64,000 nt of DNA from the NCBI RefSeq assembly GCF_003255815.1, contig NC_037668.1:87217783-87281782 (forward strand). The letters run 5' to 3'. This document shows positions 55,225 to 64,000 of the stretch, piece by piece. The notes under the pieces are model-generated. The model did no database searches. It was given only the letters and a program-made list of their open reading frames with translations, and was not told the DNA's origin. The position numbers and the translations under genes were made by a program. The DNA is from Theropithecus gelada (taxonomy: Eukaryota > Chordata > Mammalia > Primates > Cercopithecidae). Positions within the stretch are counted from its first letter, which is position 1. Every line of letters begins with the position of its first letter.

Positions 55225-55690
55225 AACTATTGCTGTATTATGAACCACAACCAATGCTTGTTAGTTTAATACAGTAGTCATTTATTTGATTCATGGACAG
55301 CTCATTTAGGCTGTGCTATGCTAGGCAATCCTTCTGGTCTCAGTTGGACTCACTCACTGGGGTCTTGGCTGACTGATCCACGTTGATCCAAGACAGTCTG
55401 GAGGTATCTGATCCAGATTGAGCTAAACTGGCTATTGCCCTGCTCCATGTTTCTCTTATCCTCCTCATGGGACCAGTGGACTAGCCTAGAATGATCTCAC
55501 GGCAGTGCCAGAGGTGCAAGAGAACAAGCAGAAACACATAGAATCTCTTGAGGCTTAGACTCACAACTGGCATGCAGTTACTTCTGCTTCCTTATTTTGG
55601 CTAAATTCAGTCATGTGACAGAATCAGAAGTCAGAGGTAAGGAATCAGAATCAGAGGTAGGAAAGGAAGCCCTGCCTACAGTGTGGGGGA
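55225..55690 (-). mobile_element. MLT1-like (MaLR) LTR, antisense, diverged
   Basis: 'actattgctgtattatgaac', 'tctcttatcctcctcatggg', 'gtgcaagagaacaagcagaa', 'tctcttgaggcttagactca', 'acaactggcatgcagttact' match an old MaLR-type LTR. Subfamily uncertain. Confidence 0.5.
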
Positions 55691-55869
55691 CAGGGGGAGG
55701 AGGGTGCAGTACTACAAAGTTGCATGGCAAAGAGCATGGGTATGTGGAGAGATGAAGACTTGGGGCCACGAACTCAGCCTTTATCAGCTGTTGAGAAATA
55801 TAGTGCAATATTTTAAGCTTACAATGGTACCTCAAGAGAGAGAGCCATGAGTTTATCTTGGAAGTAGCA

Positions 55870-56030
55870 GAGAAATTTCACAGAGGGGCTGACACTGGAA
55901 CTGGACCATAAGGACGACTTGGAGTTTACCAAGCAGACAAGGATAGGTGAAAGGAGTAAAAATCCATTAAGATGGAAGGAAAAGTCAAAGTAGAGTCACA
56001 GTGCTCTACAGATAAGAATGGGGACATCTG
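55870..56030 (-). repeat. L2 LINE fragment (antisense)
   Basis: 'aactggaccataaggacgac', 'ttggagtttaccaagcagac', 'aaggataggtgaaaggagta'. Confidence 0.65.
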
Positions 56031-56404
56031 GGGATTGAGGAGTTACCCTATGTGATTGGATCATTGGAAACAATCCTTCTATACTGCCTTTTGCTCCCTA
56101 ATATTACTCTTGCCAGGGAGCTATCATACCTCCCCAAAAGTTGGAATTTCAGATGTCATGCCAGGAGGAGTTAGCGTATCGTATACTCTTCAGAACATGT
56201 TACATAGGTGGGCTGCCTTCTGTACTTATTAACAGTGTACGTTGCTTTAAAAAGGTGAATAATTTAGCATGTTTCTACAAGTGTTAGCATTTCTTCAGTA
56301 TATTTATGCCACTTAGCATAGCTCAATGTGTTCTGCGATCTGTACCACATCTAAAAAATCATTAATGATAAGGGACATTTGTTGGCTTTCAAAAGACATT
56401 TAAG

Positions 56405-56715
56405 CCTCACTCAGTGTTACCACCTCCATGAACCCTTCCTTGATATTTCCTCCCCTTGTCCACCACCAGATTATGTCAGGTTCTTCCGCTAAAGGCTTTC
56501 ATTTCTCCCTCTACTTCCTTCAGAGTATTTATGGCTATTTGTTAGTATATAATTTTAATTGTGATTATTTGATCAATTTCTGTCTCTCCAATTAAACTTT
56601 CAGCTTCTATGACAGCAAAGGACTAGATATTTTGCATACCACTGGTTTCCTGAATCCTAGCATAGTGTCAGAATCATAGTAACTGAATACTAAACATTTA
56701 TTGAGTGAGTGAGTG
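56405..56715 (+). repeat. L2 LINE 3' fragment
   Basis: 'catgaacccttccttgatat', 'ctctccaattaaactttcag', 'cttctatgacagcaaaggac', 'ttattgagtgagtgagtg'. Confidence 0.8.
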
Positions 56716-56847
56716 AACGCATGAGTCTATGTGAATGACTGAGTGAGATACATCTAGACTATTGTCCTTATGAGATAGGTTTTGGGTTATCTTTAAAATT
56801 GCATGAACTCTCAGGTTTACCATTTACCTACCATGTAATGGACAACC

Positions 56848-57500
56848 CATTCATTCTTTAATGTTTCCATTCAGTCAGTATTCATTGTGGCTTGTCATAA
56901 TCCTGAATGTGAATGAGGTATTTGTGATACAGAAAAGAGTAAGGCCGATTCTGTGCTGATGGAGTTGCTTGTTTAGTGGGAGAGACGGTGAAATGAATGG
57001 GCAAAGACAGTTACTATGGTAAATTAAGATAAGGATATGTCTGAATTAGAACTTAGAGAAGAAGCATTTCACTCAGTCTGCCCTTCATTGGGTCTTCCTG
57101 AGAAAAGACCATCTGAGCTGAGTCATGAAGGCTAACTAAGAGTTAGATGCATAATGGGCATGACTGTTCCAGGAAGAATGAAGCAAAAGAGTTCAGTACA
57201 CAGGGAAATGGGAAATGAAGGCTCACTATAGCAAACTCCAAATAATTCAGTATTGCAGTATGAGAAGGCAAGGGTGGGGATGGCCAGAACAGAGTGACTG
57301 TGGATATGGGCACAGTCATATCACAAAGGGTTCTTTAAGCCCTGCTATGCATTGGACTTTGTCCTGAAGTTAGTGAGTAGCAATTGAAGGATCTTAATCA
57401 GAGATTGATATAAAATATTTTATTATATAAAGTTTGCCCTGGGCACAATATGGAGAACAGATTACAAGGCTGTAGGGGAGCAACATAAAGAAGCAGTTAC
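56848..57500 (-). repeat. L2 LINE fragment, long (antisense)
   Basis: 'cccattcattctttaatgtt', 'gctgatggagttgcttgttt', 'tgagctgagtcatgaaggct', 'actgttccaggaagaatgaa', 'ttgaaggatcttaatcagag', 'gattacaaggctgtagggga'. About 650 bp, the longest L2 here. Confidence 0.82.
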
Positions 57501-57869
57501 TTACCCAGCATGATAAGGGCTATAGTAGAAGACATAATCCATGCTCTGGGAAATCAGAAGAGGAGTGCCTAACCCAGAACGGGAATCTCAGCCTAGGTTT
57601 AAGTAAAAGTTTGAATTATCATAGTGAAGAAGCTGGGATGAGTTTTCCCAACAGATGGGGTTAGGGCAAAGACACTTAAGTGCGTAAGAACATGACTTTC
57701 TTCAGAGAACTTCAAGTGACCTTTTATTGTTAGACTATAGAATATTAAGGGTGAATTAATGAGAAATGAAGCTGGAAAAGAAAGCATCCAGCATTCAAGT
57801 CTTCCTCCTACTAAATATTGCTTTAGACTGGAATGATCGTATCATTTATTATCTCCACCAGACACATCA
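57501..57869. other. Unique sequence between L2 and L1
   Basis: Nothing recognised; the L2 may extend somewhat into it. Confidence 0.4.
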
Positions 57870-58267
57870 AACACTTTTTTTTTTAATCATAGAAACTTTT
57901 GAACATGTAGCGAGAGTAGTATAATTAACACCCATGAACCCATCACTAGGTCCCAACAACCACCCATGACCAATCCTGCCCTTAGCCACATGCCATTTAC
58001 TTGTCCTTCTCATATTACTTAAAGCACATTCCAGAGACCATATCATCTTATGCAAACATTTTCAGTATGTATCTCTAAATGATAAGGAGCCTTTTGTTAA
58101 CATAACCACAACTACCAAGATCATATCTAAAATTTCATCATAATTAAATTTTTATCAAATAGCAAGGTTGTAATTTCTAATTATCTCACAAATGTCTTAT
58201 AAACATAGATGTAAATACAAATATTCACATGCAGTTTGTTTAATCAGGATCCAAGTAAAGGACTGAA
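57870..58267 (-). mobile_element. Ancient L1 (L1ME-type) fragment
   Basis: 'gagagtagtataattaacac', 'ccatgaacccatcactaggt', 'tcagtatgtatctctaaatg', 'aacataaccacaactaccaa', 'aatcaggatccaagtaaagg'. Same region of the same family as 11850. Confidence 0.72.
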
Positions 58268-58278
58268 AGGACTGAGAC

Positions 58279-58572
58279 TTTTTTTTTTTTTGAGACAGAG
58301 TCTCACCCTGTTGCCCAGGCTTGAGTGCAGTGGCACGATGTTGGCACACTGCAACCTCTGCCTCCTGGGTCCAAGCGATTCTCCTGCCTCAGCCTCCCAA
58401 GTAGCTGGGACTAGACACACCCACCACCACACCTGACTAATTTTGTATTTTTAGTAGAGACGGGGTTTCACCATGTTGGCCAGGCTGGTCTCCAACTCCT
58501 GACCTCAAGTGCTCTGCCTGCCTTGGCCTCCCAGAGTGCTGGGATTACAGGCGTGCACCACCATGCCCAGCC
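58279..58572 (-). repeat. AluS, full length, antisense
   Basis: T run then 'gagacagagtctcaccctgt' to 'gtgcaccaccatgcccagcc'. Target-site duplication 'aggactgagac' (58268-58278) and 'agggctgagac' (58573-58583) differs at one base. Confidence 0.96.
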
Positions 58573-58781
58573 AGGGCTGAGACTTTTGAAAGTGAAGGAA
58601 GGTACTATCCATAATTAACAGGTATCCGTGAAGACTTTTTACCTAAGCAGGGATGTGTCATTATCTACATTGGCTTATTCTACTTCTTTAATACCTCTGC
58701 AGATATCAGGATGGGTATTTTGCAAAATATAAAGGAAGCCTCACTCATATGATCAGTTCTGTATTTCTTCTGTTTTCTTAG

Positions 58782-58897
58782 GTCTCTCTGCTCCCTGGTG
58801 TGTAAGTGGACATACTCAGCAGAGAGAGGCTGGGACGACAGTTTCTGGAAAATGATTGGTTTGGAAGACTTTGTTGCAGATAATTACAGCAAAATAG
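58782..58897 (+). other. Candidate 116-nt internal exon, unrecognised product
   Basis: A strong pyrimidine tract ('ttcttctgttttcttag', ending 58781) precedes it and 'gtaaaag' follows at 58898. Of the three frames, one is fully open for 38 codons; the other two hit stops. In the open frame the exon begins after the second base of a codon and ends after the first (phase 2 in, phase 1 out). The peptide is rich in aromatic residues, including KWTYSAERGWDD and SFWKMIGLEDFVADN, and I do not recognise it. Being open by chance in one of three frames over 38 codons is common, so the case rests on the splice signals. No transposon overlaps it. A lncRNA exon is equally possible. Confidence 0.35.
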
Positions 58898-59140
58898 GTA
58901 AAAGAATAAAACATCTGTAGAGTGATTATGTGCACTGGAGGATCTTGGTGGGTTTGTTGTTATTGTGGTTTGTATGTTTGTTGTTTTTGTATGCATTAAA
59001 ACACAGGAATGAAGTTTACTTTTTCCAAGACAAATGAGTTAATTATGACGGGTAGGCCATGACTATTAGGCTCTTGCCTTAACATTTATATGAACTGAGT
59101 GGAGATACATGCTATGAAAATCTGCATTGAAATATAGAAT
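58898..59140. other. Unique sequence
   Basis: Intron if the exon candidate is real; 'gtttgttgttattgtggttt' is GT-rich. No element recognised. Confidence 0.4.
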
Positions 59141-59150
59141 CAGAAATTGT

Positions 59151-59484
59151 GCTAGGCGTGGTGGCTCACACCAGTAATCCCAGCACTTTGGGAGCTGAGG
59201 CAGGCAGATTGCTTGAGCCCAGGAGTTCGGGACCAGTCTGGGCAACATGGCAAAACCTCATCTCTACAAGAAAAATACAAATGTTAGTCTGGCGTGGTGG
59301 CACGTGTCAATAGTGTCAGCTACTCCGGAGGCTGAAGTGGGAGGATTGCTTGAGCCTGGGAGGCAGAGGAGGTTGCAGTGAGCTGAGATGGTGCCACTGC
59401 ACCGTAGCCTGGGCAACAGACAGAGCAGAACTCTGTCTTGAAGGGGGGGAAAAAAGAAGAGAGAGAGAGAGAGAAAGAGAGAGA
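59151..59484 (+). repeat. Alu (J/early S) with GA-repeat tail
   Basis: 'gctaggcgtggtggctcaca' to 'acagagcagaactctgtctt', then a G/A-rich tail with (GA)n at 59455-59484. Flanks 'cagaaattgt' and 'gagaaatttgt' look like the target duplication, so the GA run lies inside the Alu tail. Confidence 0.92.
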
Positions 59485-59669
59485 AATTTGTTGGGCTAGA
59501 CCGAGGAAGATATTTGTAAGGAGTATCTTGGGAATAGCATACTGAAGGGGCTGTGTATGGACCGCTTCCAGTCAGTATTAGGAAAATAATTTTATAAATT
59601 AGGTTCACGGGACAAGGCAAGGCTGTGAACAGGTAAAAAGGCCTTTTATGTGGGTAGTAAAGTACCTCT

Positions 59670-59850
59670 TCTATGCCCCAAGCACATTTCTCTGTGCTTG
59701 TATGTACCTTGTTTTATATATTTCTCACAACTACTGACAAAAGCACTGTTGCATGTTTACAGATGAGAATCAGAGAGATTAGTAACCTTGCCTAACCAGG
59801 CATGGAATCAATAAATGGTAAGTCAGGATTGAAATTCTCCCACTGGGAGG
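59670..59850 (-). repeat. MIR SINE (antisense)
   Basis: 'gccccaagcacatttctctg', 'tgtttacagatgagaatcag', 'tggtaagtcaggattgaaat'. Confidence 0.72.
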
Positions 59851-60004
59851 ACCTGGAAGGAACTAATATTTTACTGGAACACAAATTTCAGCTTCAGTTA
59901 CCTAATGGTTTAAGTGATTTGTAAAATGTATATGCCCTCCAAAAAATTAGTTGTTTTTTGCTGAATATTCCCATGGTATGTTGAAAATAGCTTTATTAGC
60001 GTAT

Positions 60005-60125
60005 ATATTGATTACCTGTTTATGTATCTTGATTCCTCACTAGACTGTGAGCTCTTTGACATAAGGATTTTCACTTATTTACCTTTGTATTTCCTGTCCT
60101 AGCACAGGGCATGGCATATTTTCAT
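60005..60125 (+). repeat. L2 LINE 3' fragment
   Basis: 'cactagactgtgagctcttt', 'acataaggattttcacttat', 'cctagcacagggcatggca'. Confidence 0.75.
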
Positions 60126-60199
60126 ATTTCAGTGACTTTTTGTTTAAAATATTGAGATGGTTTGTACTAGGAGGTTGGCACTCTTTGCTTTAAAAATCT

Positions 60200-60600
60200 T
60201 TAATGATATTTACTGATTTTAACATTATCTTTGGCAGTTGAGTACAACTTCAACTCTGATTTTCTGATTACTGTTATATTTTTCTGCTCCTCTTTCCTGC
60301 CTCACACATGACACATGTTTAATTAGTATATTAGCTCTGCTAATGGAGCAGTATCTACAAGAAATATTCATTAGAAGTCCATAATGTTAATCTAGCAGAA
60401 AATTTCCAGAGTAACTTTATTAGATTTTTTCCCTGTTAAGTTAATGGATTTTTAATGGATGTCCTAAGGAGACATATCATTAAGCAGAATATTGCTGTAC
60501 GTGAATTAAAACTTACCCATTTATCAAAATTAATTGTGTGATGTTTCCTTTGATTTTCACTTCTGGGGACCTGAGCTTGTAGTTTCAGTCTGAACCCAAA
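60200..60600. promoter_or_regulatory. AT-rich, repeat-free, TAAT-motif-dense block
   Basis: No transposon landmark. Homeobox-type cores are frequent: TAATTAG at 60320-60326, 'gctaatgg' near 60350, 'gttaatcta', 'ttaatgga' twice near 60440-60460, ATTAATT near 60529. This resembles ancient developmental enhancers, but AT-rich DNA yields such cores by chance. Confidence 0.3.
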
Positions 60601-61854
60601 GTAGAAGATATTTAAGAGGCTGTTTATTCTCAGTTGTGACTTTCAGAAACTCCTCTGGAAGCTACCTCTAGACATTCTTTAGCAATTCTTGGAACTATGA
60701 AAAATGAATCTCAAAAGCCTCCCTATGAAGTGTTAAACATTTCCAATGGCCTCATTGCCCGTCAAGATGTGGACAATATAGTGTAAAACCTTTTAGCAGA
60801 TTTGAGCATTGAGCATCCTGGATTTGAGCATTAATACAATTACCATAATTTGCTCCATGTGGAGCTTTTAGCCAAGTGTTTACCAGGCTTCCTGGGCCCA
60901 TGCAGTAAATAAATGCTTTCCCCGAAAACTGAACACCTCAGCAACTGATGGTCTTATGGAGGAATTTTTTTTAAATGAATTATTTATGAAGTGTAAGTTA
61001 AGGATCAAATGCAACATTTATATGGTGTATTGCAAGGACAGGAGAAAAAATTTACAGGGTTTAAGTAACTACATGCAAGTTTCTAAAGCTAAAATGTTAC
61101 TACCTAATGCCTTCTTTCAAGGAGGTATTTGGATGGCTTGGTTTGGGAACATTATACAAAGTAAGGAAAAATAGTTTTGTGCATCGAAAGAATATAGTAG
61201 AAATTTCTTTACAGTTGAATAGAAATTTCTTTACCGTTGAAACTGTGCAAATTGACTTAATATTCAGAACTGATGGAGAAAAACGAAACACAGTTTTTGG
61301 GTAGGGGATTATATAGCCCTACTGATAAAATGATCTGTGTTCAATGAAATCATCCAACAAACTGATCTGTGTCAATAAATTTTGACCTTTAGTTCCACAT
61401 GACTAATTCCCAAGTTACCTATCTAATCCTAAGCATCTATCAAAAGCACATAGGAAGGAAGAGATCAGCAGGGACAAAGGACCCTTAGGAAGATAAACAA
61501 CATCCCACCTGTTCTAATTGATTATCCAGGTGCCATTTCAGCATGCCCCAGTTGCCTTTTTAATTCGTGAGAAAATCTCTTTGTTCTACTATTGGGGTAG
61601 CCCACTTTATGAAAATTCATGTGTTCAGCATGGCTGAATTATAGAGTGATTATTTGCATTACTAACAGGGTTTGTCATATGAAGGGATTCAGTGTATTAG
61701 CTTATAGATCATTCCTTTATTTGGGACCAGGGAAGCCAGGCAAAGAATAAATGTAAATTCCAAGTCCAAGAAGTTAGTAAGTGAGAGGCAGAAATGAAGG
61801 TAAAGGGCAGGAGACAGTTTCTTGAGAGGAGGGAGGCTGCTTTTAAAATGGGTT
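60601..61854. other. Unique sequence with a 22-bp tandem duplication
   Basis: No transposon recognised before the L1. 61198-61241 holds two copies of a 22-mer. Frames of 63-72 codons look incidental. Confidence 0.45.
61198..61241 (+). repeat. 22-bp tandem duplication
   Basis: Two adjacent units containing 'tagaaatttctttac' then 'gttgaa', differing at a single base. Confidence 0.95.
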
Positions 61855-62718
61855 TCCTCGACCTGGGAAGCACATGGGGTTGGGGGATTTCCCTTTCCTA
61901 GACAAGGGAAGCCGTGACAGACTATACCTGGAAAACCGGGACACTGCCACCTAAATACTGGGCTTTTCCAACATTTTGGGCAAATGGCACATCAGTAGAT
62001 TATATCCTGCTCCTGGCTTGGTGGGTCCCATGCCCATGGAGCCTTGCTCACTGCTAGAGCAGCATTTCGAGATTGAACTGTGAGGTGGCAGCGAGGTCGA
62101 GGGAGGGGCGTCTGCCATTGCTGAAGCTTAAGTAGGTAAACAGAGTGGCTGCAGAGCTTGAACTGGGTGGAGCCCACCTTAGCTCAACAAGGCCTGCCTG
62201 CCTCTGTAGACCCCACCACTGGGGGCAGGGCATAGCTGAATAAAAGGCAGCAGAAACCTCTGCAGTCTTAAATGTCCCTGTCTGACAGCTCTGAAGAGAG
62301 CAGTAGTTCTCCCAGCACGGTGTTTGAGCTCTGAGAACTGGACAGACTGCCTCCTCAAGTGGGTCCTTGACCCCCATGTAGCCTAAATGAGAGACACTTC
62401 CCAGTAGGGGCTGACAGACACCTCATACAGCCGGGTGCCCCTCTGAGATGCAGCTTCCAGAGGAAGGATCAGGGAGCAGTATTTGCTGTTCTACAGTATT
62501 TGCTGTTCTGCAGCCTCCACTGGTGATACCCAAAAAACAGGGTCTGGAGTGGACCTCCAGCAAATTCCAACAGACCTGCAGCTGAGGAACCTGACTGTTA
62601 GAAGGAAAACTAACAAACAGAAAGGAAGAGCATCAACATCAACAAAAAGGATGTCCACACCAACACCCCATCTGTAGATAACCATCATCAAAGACCAAAG
62701 GTAGATAAAACCACAAAG

Positions 62719-63743
62719 ATGGGGATAAAACAGAGCAGAAAAGCTGAAAATTCTAAAAATCAGACTGCCTCTCCCACTCCAAAGGAATGCAGCTCCCCTC
62801 CAGCAACGGAACAAAACTGGATAGAGAATGACTTTGACAAGTTGACAGAAGTAGGCTTCAGAAGATCGGTAATAACAAACTTCTCCGAGCTAAAGGAGGA
62901 TATTTGAACCCATCACAAAGGAGTTAAAACCTTGAAAAAAGATTAGTCAAATGGCTAACTAGAATAAACGTGTAGAGAAGACCTTAAATGACCTGATGGA
63001 GCTGAAAACCATGGCATGAGAACTACCTGACACATGAACAAGCTTCAATAGCCAGTTTGATCAAGTGGAAGACAACGTATCAGTGATTGAAGATCAAATT
63101 AATGAAATAAAGTGAGAAGAGAAGTTTAGCGAAAAAAGAGTAAAAAGAAACAAACAAAGCCTCCCAAGAAATGTGGGACTATGTGAAAAGACCATATCTA
63201 CGTTTGATTGGTGTACCAGAAAGTGACAGGGAGAATGGAAACAAGCTGGAAAACACTCTACAGGATATTATACAGGAGAACTTTCCCAACCTAGCAAGGC
63301 AGGCCAACATTCAAATTCAGAAAATACAGAGAACACCACAAAGATACTGCTCGAGAAGAGCAACCCCAAGACACATAATTGACAGATTCACCAAGGTTGA
63401 AATGAGGGAAAAAATGTTAAGGGCAGCCAGAGAGAAAGGTTGGGTTACCCACAAAGGGACGCCCATCAGACTAACAGCAGACCTCTCAGCGGAAAGTCTG
63501 CAAGCCAGAAGAGAGTGGGGGCCAATATTCAACATTGTTAAAGAAAAGAATTTTCAACCCAGAATTTCATATTTAGCCAAACTAAGCTTCACAAGTGAAG
63601 GAGAAATAAAATCCTTTACAGACAAGCAAATGCTGAGAGATTTTGTCACCACCAGGCCTACCCTACAAGAGCTCCTGAAGGAAACACTAAACATGGAAAG
63701 GAACAACTGGTACAAGCCATTGCAAAAACATGCCGAAATGTAA
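62719..63743 (+). pseudogene. L1 ORF1 pseudogene
   Basis: Descends from the LINE-1 RNA-binding chaperone (trimeric coiled coil, RRM, C-terminal domain; about 338 residues in intact copies). The start ATG is present at 62719. A TGA at 62905-62907 ends the first block after 62 codons; compared with the remembered consensus it is a CGA-to-TGA CpG-type change. Another such TGA is at 63113-63115, with further stops near 62944 and 62973. Three single-base indels shift the frame: losses near 62930 and 62970, and a gain near 63163. The last 190 codons (from 63171), covering the RRM and C-terminal domain, are open. The broken half is the coiled coil. Not functional as a whole. Confidence 0.95.
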
Positions 63744-63806
63744 AAACTGTCGATGCTAGGAAGAAACTGCATCAACTAACGAGCAAAATAACCAGCAAAT
63801 ATCATA

Positions 63807-64000
63807 ATGACAGTATCAAATTCACACTTAACAATATTAACCTTAAATGTAAATGGGCTAAATGCGCCAATTAAAAGACACAGACTGGCACATTGGATAA
63901 AGAGTCAAGACCCATTAGTGTGCTGTATTCCGGAGACCCATCTCACATGCAGAGACACACATAGGCTCAAAATAAAGGGATGGCGGAAGATCTACCAAGC
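63807..64000 (+). CDS. L1 ORF2 N-terminus (endonuclease domain), partial
   Basis: ORF2 encodes the endonuclease/reverse transcriptase that nicks target DNA and copies L1 RNA. The ATG at 63807 sits after a 63-nt inter-ORF spacer. All 64 codons to the window edge are open. In the APE-like endonuclease, Asn14 (in LTLNVNG) and Glu43 (in PETHL), both active-site positions, are present. This block is only the first part of an about 1275-residue protein, so its overall integrity cannot be judged. Given the broken ORF1, a fossil is likely. Confidence 0.9.
   Translation, partial: MTVSNSHLTILTLNVNGLNAPIKRHRLAHWIKSQDPLVCCIPETHLTCRDTHRLKIKGWRKIYQ

Larger units (their letters stand above)
61855..64000 (+). 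mobile_element. L1PA/L1P-type LINE-1, 5' part, runs off the window
   Basis: Begins within the L1 5' UTR, roughly 180-200 nt downstream of the usual L1 start ('acctgggaagcacatggggt', 'gaactgggtggagcccacct', 'ctcctcaagtgggtccttga'), so it is 5'-truncated and lacks the promoter-proximal end. The UTR runs to 62718, then ORF1, the inter-ORF spacer and the start of ORF2 follow. The 3' end and any target duplication lie outside. Divergence is low, placing it in the primate lineage. Confidence 0.96.

Noticed and set aside
59264..59620. 118-codon antisense frame
   Set aside because: Translated from an antisense Alu and its GA tail.
1..64000. CRISPR arrays, tRNA/rRNA genes, prokaryotic operons or other defence systems
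   Set aside because: No regularly spaced direct repeats, no cloverleaf genes beyond SINE-derived heads, and the genome type is primate.

Overview
This window is primate nuclear DNA, almost certainly human or a close relative. The evidence is a complete AluY, AluS and AluJ copies, an L1PA/L1P-type LINE with recognisable 5' UTR, ORF1 and ORF2, a THE1 LTR, and a deep background of MIR and L2 fossils. I recognise no complete protein-coding gene. The only sequences that clearly descend from proteins are the ORF1 and ORF2 of a decayed LINE-1 at the right edge. Nearly every other open frame is short, lies in a repeat or unique non-coding DNA, and matches no family I know.

Layout. 1-11.6 kb: MIR/L2 fossils, a free left Alu monomer, an L1 3' end and a Tigger-like DNA transposon. 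11.8-13 kb: very old L1. 13.7-15.5 kb: opposed L2 pieces, then an Alu split by a young L1 3' end. 17-21 kb: L2, MIR, old L1, a hAT MITE, and a second hAT element split by a solitary LTR. 23-28.7 kb: three Alus (one splitting an L2), MIR, L2. 29.08-29.33 kb: a small CpG-enriched island ending in a strong splice donor, the best promoter/first-exon candidate. 29.7-45 kb: dense MIR/L2, MER5A, MLT1 LTR, two TG microsatellites. 46.1-46.8 kb: an L1 interrupted by a hAT element that carries an inverted copy of its own flank. 48.06-48.96 kb: repeat-free, homeobox-motif-bearing DNA. 49.4 kb: solo THE1 LTR. 50.9-54.5 kb: long ancient antisense L1 with two Alu insertions. 55-58.3 kb: MaLR-like LTR, L2, old L1 and an Alu. 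58.78-58.90 kb: a candidate 116-nt exon. 60.2-60.6 kb: AT-rich repeat-free block. 61.86-64 kb: the L1PA/L1P element, continuing past the edge.

Interpretation. The picture fits an intron or intergenic region of a large gene. If the two exon candidates (ending at 29320 and spanning 58782-58897) are real, both lie on the + strand and their splice phases are compatible, which would make the region between them an intron of about 29.5 kb; this is inference. The best-supported unusual structures are two local inverted duplications (20.0-20.1 kb and 46.31-46.43 kb) that look like template-switch mutations inside mobile elements. I saw no tRNA, rRNA, CRISPR array or prokaryotic-type system. Repeat family names come from memory of consensus sequences, so subfamily names and edges are approximate.
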